64,000 bases of DNA, from positions 3,949,501-4,013,500 of the forward strand of contig NZ_CP027762.1 in the NCBI RefSeq assembly GCF_003852315.1. The letters run 5' to 3'. Shown here piece by piece: positions 38,501-45,275 of the stretch (the stretch's first letter is position 1; each line of letters starts with the position of its first letter). The position numbers and the translations under genes are program-made. This DNA comes from Pseudomonas sp. LBUM920. GTDB taxonomy: Bacteria; Pseudomonadota; Gammaproteobacteria; Pseudomonadales; Pseudomonadaceae. A model generated the notes under the pieces. That model saw only the letters and a program-made list of their open reading frames with translations. It ran no database searches and had not been told where the DNA came from.

Positions 38501-39137
38501 TGTCGACTTCGCTGTAACTGTCCTGAGTGGTGTAGCGCCCGGCGGTATCCAGCAGCACCGCCTCATCGGTGAACCACCAATCGCAATGGCGCGTGCCGCC
38601 AACGCCGCCGATGGCGCCGGAGCCCATCGCCTCACGCAGCGGGAACTGCAGGCCGGAATGGGTCAGCGCAGTGGTTTTGCCACTGCCCGGTGCGCCGACG
38701 AACATGTACCACGGCAGCTGATACAGGTACTGCCCGCTCATCTTCCAGCCGGGGTTGGCCTTGCGCAGCACCGCCATGGCCGAACGCATGCGCTCGCCCA
38801 GTTCGGCCACTTCGGCCTGGGTTTCACGCACACCGGGCGCCACCACCGGCGCCTCGGCCACACCCGCCATCAAGCCACGGTTGGCGCGCCACGCCCGCCA
38901 CAGGCGCCAGGCAAAATAGCCGGCCCATATCAGCACAAACAGCGCGATCAAGGCCCAACGCCGTGACTCCGGCGCCAGCGGTTCGCTGCCGTTGAACGCC
39001 AGCAACGGGCCTTCATACCACACCAGCAACGACAGCAACGCCACGCCGATCAGCGACAGCAACCACGGTTTGAGCAGCCACAGGATGAAGCGCTCCACCG
39101 GGGACCATAACAACGAAAAAAGCGTAGAGAAGTTCAT
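35574..39137 (-). CDS. tssM: Type VI secretion membrane complex protein TssM (IcmF)
   Basis: A 1187-residue inner-membrane protein. There are transmembrane helices near 23-42 and 61-79, then a cytoplasmic NTPase domain with Walker A GAPGSGKT (148-155) and DTAGRY as Walker B-like motif, a third transmembrane helix near 465-485, and a long periplasmic region with IcmF and TssM_C domains. It joins TssL to form the membrane complex. Length is normal. In most systems it would also dock to lipoprotein TssJ, which is not encoded here. Confidence 0.97.
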   Translation of the reverse strand: MNFSTLFSLLWSPVERFILWLLKPWLLSLIGVALLSLLVWYEGPLLAFNGSEPLAPESRRWALIALFVLIWAGYFAWRLWRAWRANRGLMAGVAEAPVVAPGVRETQAEVAELGERMRSAMAVLRKANPGWKMSGQYLYQLPWYMFVGAPGSGKTTALTHSGLQFPLREAMGSGAIGGVGGTRHCDWWFTDEAVLLDTAGRYTTQDSYSEVDKAAWGGFLDLLKKYRRQRPVNGVIVALSVSDLLQQTDAQRQAQAVAIRTRITELYERLGLRFPVYVIITKCDLLAGFSEFFETFGRDERAQVWGVTFALPQPAQPDSGLASFPSEFDALERQLQRRVLERLQQERDLSRRALLYSFPQQFASLGDGLTRFLNTVFEANRYQEPALLRGVYFTSGTQEGSPIDRVLTSLAASFGLGRKVLAPNVASGRSYFITRLLREVIFKEAGLAGVNHQEQRRRQLLARAGRIAAAAVFVLLLAAMTISYNRNLQLIADASSAAAQVAQLAKALPTEGDVLVTLPLLNAARALPSGYSDGDNSVPLLSRMGLYQGNKLGAGAVTLYRRLLRSTLMPHIVANMENALRRGDASNQEFLYETLRAYLMLGERQYFDAASVQAWVDVDWRRELPQATPAQLQQLSEHVSALLEADDEAEPVPLDSALIAKVRLALASMPLSQRIYNRVKRLVEQQHLPELSVNSAVGRDVSSLFTRASGEPLSRGVSGVYRLAGYRELTDKTPQAVTDMAKDSWVLDRQESAQIAGGNPAMQAAVLELYYADYIRQWDTFLADVHLSPLTSLGQASLVTTVLAASDSPLRALLQAVSRETTLDGALTSATSQDTDQRVRDKIAAATQRLQSALGGDSPAAPVDAQANPVDQHFAALHRLVGTGTGPQPLDEVLASLKDAGQFFDSADAARRSAAPAPSNEVLARLKRSGDTLPAPLSALLRDVESGGTALTLGNEKARLNALWEASGAPFCRAAIDGRYPLVRSSGRDATADDFGKFFGPGGLMDDFFSKNLAAYVDMSGNPWRWRSSGVTPLNISQDVLNQFQRGAKLRDMFFVAGARQPSMRFDLKPLSADPGLTKVNLDIDGQPVVYEAGSVADFTSLSLPSGKSGGLVRLDATPALVSPLRSDGPWGWLRMMDKAVVSAQGEQLQLTFTVEGHRVVYLLRASSVINPFRRDGLESFHCPGSF

Positions 39138-39139
39138 GG

Positions 39140-40435
39140 CTATTGCGCCTGGGAAGGGATCAACACAGTGATATCGACGCGACGGTTACGCGCGCGATTC
39201 GCCGCTGAATCGTTGGGGACCAGCGGCTCGGTTTCGCCCCGGCCTTCGCTGCGGTAACGCTCGGCCGGCCCGGCGCGCTGGGCGAGCAAACGGGCCACGG
39301 TCTTGGCGCGGGCCTGGGACAAGTCGAAGTTGGAGCCCAGCCGCGACGTCGCCGATGGCCGTACGTTGTCGGTATGCCCGACCACCACCACAGCCCCCGA
39401 CACGGTGGCCAGGGCATCGCCGATGCGCGCCAGCAAGCCGTCGAAGTTGCTCGACACCTCGGCGCTGCCCGAAGCAAACACGCCGTCGCCACGCAAGGTG
39501 ATCACTGAGCGGTCGGCACTGTCCTTGACCGCCACCAGGCCCTGGGCCACTTCGGGTGCGAGAAAACCGGCCAGGCGCACCGGAGCCGGTGTCGCCGGCA
39601 CCGCCACCTTGAGCGGCGAGGCCACACGAATCGATCCCAGTTGCGCAAACACCGGGTCGGAGGCACGGTTGAGCAACCAGCTATACGTGAGCTGCACACT
39701 CAGCAACAGCACCGCCGCCACCGACGCCATGACCCACACCGGCACCCGACGCAGCATCGACGCTTGCGGTGCTTGTGCGCCGCGCCAGCGTGGCGACAGT
39801 TCCTGCTCCTGATTGCCGCGCTGCTGGTTGATCAACTGCAGCAGGCGCTCGCGCAGCAGACCCAATTGATCCAGGCCGCGATCCAGCACCCGATAACGCC
39901 CTTCCAGGCCCAACGCCAGGCACAGATACATCAACTCCAGCACGTCGATGTGGGTGCGCAGGTCCTGGCTCAGGCGCTGCAGGATCATGAAGAACTTCTC
40001 GCCGCCCCACGCCTCGTTATGAAAAGTCACCAGCAGGCTGCGGCTGCCCCACACACCCGCGCCCCAGGGGGTGCTGGCGATGGTTTCGTCCACCAGCGTG
40101 CACAGCGCGTAGCGCGCGGCGGCCACGGTTTCCACATCGACCTGGCTGGCGCGCGCCTGGGCTTCAAAGGCCTGCACCGCCTGGATCAAGCGCTGGCGCA
40201 AGCTCTCCATGTCCGGCATTGCCGTCATCGTGCGCAGCGGCACCACCAGGTCGAGCAACGGGTTGGCTGCGCGCACCAGCGAGTTGAGCCCCTGGCCATG
40301 AACCACCAGCGCGGCACGCGGCACATCGGCCGTCGGCAGCACCGGCGGCGTGGCCCGACGCCCGCCTGGCGTGGGAATCAGCAAGGTGCGGTCAGGGTCT
40401 TGGCCGCCTTCAAAAGCGTCGTTCACGTCAGTCAC
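39140..40435 (-). CDS. tssL: Type VI secretion protein TssL (DotU) with OmpA-like domain
   Basis: A 431-residue 'extended' TssL. The N-terminal cytoplasmic DotU domain (about 45-225) is followed by one transmembrane helix (231-252) and a C-terminal OmpA/MotB peptidoglycan-binding domain (about 310-431) with VVGHTDNVRPS, LSQARAKTVARLL and NRARNRRVDI. The GTG start at 40435 lies 6 bp after tssK. The peptidoglycan-binding domain could help to anchor the membrane complex, which is relevant given the lack of TssJ. Confidence 0.95.
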   Translation of the reverse strand: MTDVNDAFEGGQDPDRTLLIPTPGGRRATPPVLPTADVPRAALVVHGQGLNSLVRAANPLLDLVVPLRTMTAMPDMESLRQRLIQAVQAFEAQARASQVDVETVAAARYALCTLVDETIASTPWGAGVWGSRSLLVTFHNEAWGGEKFFMILQRLSQDLRTHIDVLELMYLCLALGLEGRYRVLDRGLDQLGLLRERLLQLINQQRGNQEQELSPRWRGAQAPQASMLRRVPVWVMASVAAVLLLSVQLTYSWLLNRASDPVFAQLGSIRVASPLKVAVPATPAPVRLAGFLAPEVAQGLVAVKDSADRSVITLRGDGVFASGSAEVSSNFDGLLARIGDALATVSGAVVVVGHTDNVRPSATSRLGSNFDLSQARAKTVARLLAQRAGPAERYRSEGRGETEPLVPNDSAANRARNRRVDITVLIPSQAQ

Positions 40436-40441
40436 CTTGCC

Positions 40442-41773
40442 TTAGTTGCGGATGGCCCAGAACTGCAGGTCCAGCCCCGGAAAAACCCCGGCGATGTGCA
40501 TGGCAAAGCCGGCCGACTGGCTCAGCAATTGCCAATATTCACTGCTGCGATCAAGTTCGAAATAGGTAAAGCCGGCATGAAACGGCAACTGCCGTGGCGC
40601 CACCGGCAAGGGGCGCAAACCAATACCGGGCAATTGCAGGTTGACCAGGTCGCGGATCTTCTCTACCGAACCGATCTTGACCTGCGGCGGAAAGCCGTTG
40701 CGCACGCTTTCGGCGGACATCTGCGCCTGCACCGCCAGAATAAACGTGGCCGAGCGCAGCAACTCCTGGTCCGGCAGCACGGCCACGCGAATGCCGTATT
40801 GGCGCTCCTCCAACGGGATCGCGATGGCGCGTACATCCATCACCGCCGACAATGCGCGGCGCAGGTCGAGCATCACCGGGGCGAAGGTTTCCGCCAGCGC
40901 GCCGTGGCGGTACACCGGGTACGCGGCCGCGCGTTTATCGTCACGGGTAAAGGTCGCCAACTCACCGGCCAGGGCCGCGAGATCGCGGTACAGCTGCTCA
41001 GGGTGCAAACCGGTCATGGCCGACAAATGCCGCACCAGCGGCAGGCTGCGGTTGAGCACCTGCAACAGCAGGAAATCGGCGATTTCCGCCGCGCCGCTGC
41101 CATCCGGCCGGGTCAGGCGCGAGGCCAGCGCCTCAACTCGTTGCTGCAGCAGACCGAGCAGCTCATCGACAAACGCACGCAAGCGCTCGGCAGCGCGAAT
41201 GTCCAGGCACGGTGGGCAGTATTCGCGGTCGAGCACCACGCTTTTATCCGCGCGTTTTTCCACCACATGGGCAATGCCGAGCACCGTGTAGGCATCGGCC
41301 ACATCGCCTTCAAACGCCAGGCGCAAGCGCAGTTTGCCGATGCTCATCAGCGCGCTGCTGTCCAGGCCATTGCTGTCCCAGGCTTCGTATTCACTGCTGC
41401 GGTGGCGCGCGAAATTTTCAAAGCTTGGGTTGTCGTCAACCTCCGCCACACCGGGGCGCAGGCTCGGCAAGGCCAGCACAACCTTGAGGTCACGGGCGTC
41501 GTCGGGGATCTCCAGCGGCAGCGGCATGGCATCGTCAAACGGCAGGCCCACCGGCGTGCCGTCGGGCAATATGCCGCTGTAGGCGAGCAGCGACAGCTTG
41601 CCCATGGCCAACTGTTGCGGGTCGATTTGCACGTTGGAAAAGCCCCAGCCGTAAGCACGCAAGCTGGCCACGCGAGCTTCCAACTGGGCCTGCAGGAAAC
41701 GGTCGTGCTGCTGCAGGTGCTGAGGCTGCAGCAACATGCCTTCGGACCAGACTACTTTGTTATTCCAGGACAT
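40442..41773 (-). CDS. tssK: Type VI secretion baseplate protein TssK
   Basis: A 443-residue baseplate component that links the TssEFG wedge to TssL/TssM. It begins MSWNNKVVWSEGMLLQPQHLQQHDRF, the diagnostic N-terminus. I chose 41773, because an upstream in-frame start lacks support. The ribosome site is poor (GAGAAGAA). It follows tagH after a 92-bp gap that is largely occupied by a REP sequence. Confidence 0.95.
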   Translation of the reverse strand: MSWNNKVVWSEGMLLQPQHLQQHDRFLQAQLEARVASLRAYGWGFSNVQIDPQQLAMGKLSLLAYSGILPDGTPVGLPFDDAMPLPLEIPDDARDLKVVLALPSLRPGVAEVDDNPSFENFARHRSSEYEAWDSNGLDSSALMSIGKLRLRLAFEGDVADAYTVLGIAHVVEKRADKSVVLDREYCPPCLDIRAAERLRAFVDELLGLLQQRVEALASRLTRPDGSGAAEIADFLLLQVLNRSLPLVRHLSAMTGLHPEQLYRDLAALAGELATFTRDDKRAAAYPVYRHGALAETFAPVMLDLRRALSAVMDVRAIAIPLEERQYGIRVAVLPDQELLRSATFILAVQAQMSAESVRNGFPPQVKIGSVEKIRDLVNLQLPGIGLRPLPVAPRQLPFHAGFTYFELDRSSEYWQLLSQSAGFAMHIAGVFPGLDLQFWAIRN

Positions 41774-41822
41774 AAATTCTTCTCTCAACTTAACCAGGGG
41801 TCTTGCGGCGAGCGGGCTTGCT

Positions 41823-41864
41823 GTGGCGAGCGGGCTTGCCCCGCGTTGGGCTGCGCAGCAGCCC
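41823..41864. repeat. Single long-type REP in the tagH-tssK gap
   Basis: Begins GTGGCGAGCGGGCTTGCCCC and continues to a terminal hairpin GGGCTGCGCAGCAGCCCC. It directly abuts the tagH stop codon (41866-41868). A shortened copy, GGCGAGCGGGCTTGC, precedes it at 41808. Confidence 0.85.
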
Positions 41865-41865
41865 C

Positions 41866-43290
41866 CTACTGCCTCATCCGCGCCACCTGTTCCTCATAAG
41901 CCTTGGAAAACAGCTCCCCAAACAGCCGCTGCAAATCCTCGTCAGCATCCCGCGCCAGGTCTTCGTAGCGCTCCACCAGGCGATCCCACAAACGCGCCTT
42001 GCGCCGCGCCGGCATCCATTTGTCGAGCGCGCCGTGGGTGGTGCGGCGCTGCTCGACCCGCGCCGGGTCAAAGCGCTGCACCACGGCGCCAAGGGCTGCA
42101 CGCATGCCGGCGATCACCGCCAGCTCATGGGCCTTGAGGTCGTCGAAAGACGCATTGAGTGCCTTGACCGGGCGCATATAGGCTGGCGAATCACCGTTAA
42201 GCATCTGGGTCAGGGCGCTGTCGGCGTCGGGAAAGAACTTCAACGGGTTGTTGGAATAGGCGCCGATCATGGTCATGTCGATATGACTTTCACGCTTGGT
42301 CAGCGCGCGGGCCATGAGCACATCCATGGTGCCGCCGGTGGCGGCGCGCAGCATTTCGCCGACCAGTTGGGCAAGTTCGGTGGGCGCACGGGCGGTGTGC
42401 AGGTCAGGCAAACCCAGGCCCGTCAGCAGCGCCTGCAGCACCGCGCTGTCACGGGTGGGCGCGGTCACTGTGGGAGCGGGCTTGCCCGCGAAGGTCTCAG
42501 GGGCGCTGAGTTTTTCCTGGATCACCTCGTTATCGTTCATCTCTATCGCGGGCAAGCCGGCTGCCACATTTGGATCGCGAGCGACCGTGGGTTCGGTGGA
42601 CAGGCCAAAGAGCGGGTCGTAATCATCCGGGATCACTGGCGGCTCGGCCTGCCACAGCGGCTTGTTGAACGCCTGCATCTGCGGCGCCACATGGTCGCTT
42701 TCGGTGCCGCGAAAAACCGGGGTCAGCGAGGGATTTAAACCCAGCGGGTCCGACAGCGGCATCGCCCCATCGAATAACGAATGGCCTTCCAGAATCCGCG
42801 CGCCTGCCAGGTCGTCGTGCAGCACCACCGGCACCACCACGTGCGGGTCGCGCAACAGCGGTGACGGCACCTCCAACGGTGGCAACGGCGCAGCGACCGG
42901 GGCCGGTGGCGGCACAAACAGCGGCGGCAGGATGCGCGTCGCCAAAGCATCGTCTTCGAGCACCGGCGCTGCGGGTTGCTCCAGGCGCACTTCCAGGCCG
43001 TAATCGCCAATCACCAGACGATCACCCGCCTCCAGCAACCGCTCCCGGCCATTGCCCAGCGGCCGCTCATTGACCAGGCTGGGGTTGCTGCCGGTGTCGG
43101 TCAGGTAAAACTGCTCACCACGCTGCTCGACGCGCGCGTGTACGCGCGAGATGTATTTGCCCGGATCGTCCAGGGTCAGGTCATTGTCCGGCCCACGCCC
43201 GATAGAACCACCGACCTCGGTAAAGCGGCAGATCACCTCGCCGGGCATCGGTTGGTCACGGTAGCTTTTAACCAGCAGGATCAGGTTCAT
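41866..43290 (-). CDS. tagH: Type VI secretion FHA-domain protein TagH (Fha)
   Basis: A 474-residue protein. The N-terminal FHA domain (about 1-95) has the phosphothreonine-binding core GRGPDNDLTLDDPGKYISRVH (quoted as GRGPDNDLTL and YISRVHARV). A long Pro-rich linker follows (about 100-280), then the T6SS-Fha C-terminal domain. Residues about 242-274 are encoded by a REPIN and read AAGLPAI...FAGKPAPTVTA. I chose the ATG at 43290 (GGAG upstream) over a GTG four codons earlier. Fha proteins are the readers of PpkA phosphorylation, but no ppkA is present nearby. Confidence 0.93.
   Translation of the reverse strand: MNLILLVKSYRDQPMPGEVICRFTEVGGSIGRGPDNDLTLDDPGKYISRVHARVEQRGEQFYLTDTGSNPSLVNERPLGNGRERLLEAGDRLVIGDYGLEVRLEQPAAPVLEDDALATRILPPLFVPPPAPVAAPLPPLEVPSPLLRDPHVVVPVVLHDDLAGARILEGHSLFDGAMPLSDPLGLNPSLTPVFRGTESDHVAPQMQAFNKPLWQAEPPVIPDDYDPLFGLSTEPTVARDPNVAAGLPAIEMNDNEVIQEKLSAPETFAGKPAPTVTAPTRDSAVLQALLTGLGLPDLHTARAPTELAQLVGEMLRAATGGTMDVLMARALTKRESHIDMTMIGAYSNNPLKFFPDADSALTQMLNGDSPAYMRPVKALNASFDDLKAHELAVIAGMRAALGAVVQRFDPARVEQRRTTHGALDKWMPARRKARLWDRLVERYEDLARDADEDLQRLFGELFSKAYEEQVARMRQ
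42470..42567. repeat. REPIN inside the tagH coding sequence
   Basis: The left end GTGGGAGCGGGCTTGCCCGC and right end GCGGGCAAGCCGGCTGCCAC are 98 bp apart, end to end. It is in the FHA-to-C-domain linker and leaves the reading frame intact. Confidence 0.88.
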
Positions 43291-43308
43291 AACGGGCTCC
43301 ACAAAGGG

Positions 43309-45270
43309 TTATTTGCCATCGTCGGCCTCCTTGGGCGGCAGCGGCACGCCGGCAGGTCCGGTGGCCGCGGTCAGGGCCAGGGCGGTCGCCGCCGACGCGG
43401 CTTCGGGCAGCGGCAAGGGGATGATCGAGGCGAGGATCATCGCCGGGGTCAGGGTGAGGAAGGTCGAGCCGACTTTCAGCGTGATGGTGGCGCCGGCTTC
43501 GATCACCACGTTGGCACCACCCTTGATGTACATGTCCAGGCCCGCAGTGACGCCGGTCTTCAGGCCGCCGTTGATGATCATGTTGGCGCCGGCGGCCATC
43601 GACACATCGCCGCTGGCCTTCTCATTGCGATGGCCACCGACCGCCGAGTGCCGGTCGCCGCCGACTTTCTCGCGCAGGTCCTGATCGACCCTGGAATGGC
43701 GGTCACCACCGACCCAGTCCAGAGAATCCTTGAGCACGCGCTGGTCGAGGTTTTTCTGCGCGTGCAGGAACACCTGCTCCGCGCCCTTTTTGTCTTCAAA
43801 GCGCAGCTCGTTGTAGCCACCGCCGCCCTTGGACGAGTTGCTCTTGAGGGTGGAGCGCGTGGCGTTTTCCGGCAGTGCATACGGCGGCATGGTGTCGGCG
43901 TTGTAGACACTGCCGGTCACCAGTGGCTGGTCGGGATCACCCTCAAGAAAACTCACCACCACTTCCTGGCCGATGCGCGGCGTATACAGGCTGCCCCAGC
44001 GCTTGCCGGCCCAGCCCTGGGCCACGCGAATCCAGCACGAGCTGTTTTCATCGCGCTGGCCCTCGCGGTCCCAGTGGAACTGCACCTTGATGCGCCCGTA
44101 TTTATCGGTCCAGATTTCCTCGCCCTGCTTGCCCACCACCAGGGCAGTCTGCGGGCCGCGCATCAGCGGCTTGCGCGTTACACAGGGCGCACGGAACTGC
44201 TGCTGGCGCGACAGCGCGACGAACTCGCAGCTCAACACCGGCGCAGGGTCGGCCGGCGGCGTCGGTTCATAGGTGTCGGAGGACAACGTGTAACGCGCCT
44301 CCAGCAGCAGGAACTGTGCGTTCTGCTCGCTGCGCGGGTGCTCGGTCAAGGTCATCAGCGCGCCGGGAAACAGCCCGCGCGCACGGGTGGCGCCCGTGAC
44401 GCGCTGGGTGCCGGTGTGCAGCGACTCAATCAGGGTGCGCGCGTAGGTTTCGCCGTTTTTGCGCTCGGTGTATTTGCCCGGGTAGTCGTATCGCTCATGG
44501 CGCGCCTGCGGGTAACTGCCGGCCAGGGTCGATTTGGCCAACAGGTTGGCGCTGGGCTTTTCGAAGTCGAAATCCTGCAAGGTATAGCCGCCCGGCTCCA
44601 CATCGCCGCCCATGCGCCAGTCGTAGATCACTTCGCTTTCGCGCATGGCGTGGTCTTCGGCGGGCATGAACCGCACCTGGGCATAACCTGGCGCCGGCGA
44701 GTGCGCGCCGTAGGAGTCGGCCAGCACCAGCGTGTGGCGCCCGGCAGCACTCTTGAAGCAGTAGTAGATGCCCTCCTGCTCCATCAGGCGGCTGACAAAG
44801 TTGAAATCGCTCTCGCGGTATTGCACGCAGTAAGTCAGCGCCTTGTAGCTGCCACTCAGGCCCGAGGTGTCGACATCGGCGATGCTGTAGGGCGCGAACA
44901 CCTGCTTGAGGATGTCCGGCACGCTCAATTCCTGGAAGATCCGGCAGTCGCTGGCCAGCGTCAGGAACCACAGCCATGGCCGCAGCACCGCCTTGTAGGT
45001 GGAGTAGCGGCCCTGGCGCGTGCTGAACGAAAAGTGGCTGACATGCCCACTGAAGTAACGGCTGCCGCCCTTGGGCAAGTCCACCGCCACGCTCATCTGG
45101 GTGGCCAGCAGGTCGTCGATATTCAGGTCGGCGCGCTCGCTGTACAGCTCCAGGTGGTACTCACTGAGCCGGGACAACCCCTCCGTCGCCTGCATGCGCC
45201 GAAACAGCAGCACATCGGCGCCGAGGGTGCTGGTAACCTGGATCTCGCGATGAATCTGAGTCGTGGCCAT
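43309..45270 (-). CDS. vgrG: Type VI secretion spike protein VgrG
   Basis: A 653-residue VgrG. The gp27-like N-terminal part (about 1-380; FRRMQATEGLSRLSEYHLEL) is followed by the gp5-like OB domain (about 385-480; DKYGRIKVQFHWDREGQRD, SSCWIRVAQGWAGKRWG) and a repeated beta-helix needle with GGDRHS and similar repeats (to about 600). The last 50 residues are Ala/Pro-rich and show no recognisable effector domain. No PAAR, chaperone or effector gene follows; tagH starts 18 bp later. Confidence 0.96.
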   Translation of the reverse strand: MATTQIHREIQVTSTLGADVLLFRRMQATEGLSRLSEYHLELYSERADLNIDDLLATQMSVAVDLPKGGSRYFSGHVSHFSFSTRQGRYSTYKAVLRPWLWFLTLASDCRIFQELSVPDILKQVFAPYSIADVDTSGLSGSYKALTYCVQYRESDFNFVSRLMEQEGIYYCFKSAAGRHTLVLADSYGAHSPAPGYAQVRFMPAEDHAMRESEVIYDWRMGGDVEPGGYTLQDFDFEKPSANLLAKSTLAGSYPQARHERYDYPGKYTERKNGETYARTLIESLHTGTQRVTGATRARGLFPGALMTLTEHPRSEQNAQFLLLEARYTLSSDTYEPTPPADPAPVLSCEFVALSRQQQFRAPCVTRKPLMRGPQTALVVGKQGEEIWTDKYGRIKVQFHWDREGQRDENSSCWIRVAQGWAGKRWGSLYTPRIGQEVVVSFLEGDPDQPLVTGSVYNADTMPPYALPENATRSTLKSNSSKGGGGYNELRFEDKKGAEQVFLHAQKNLDQRVLKDSLDWVGGDRHSRVDQDLREKVGGDRHSAVGGHRNEKASGDVSMAAGANMIINGGLKTGVTAGLDMYIKGGANVVIEAGATITLKVGSTFLTLTPAMILASIIPLPLPEAASAATALALTAATGPAGVPLPPKEADDGK

Positions 45271-45275
45271 AAGGG

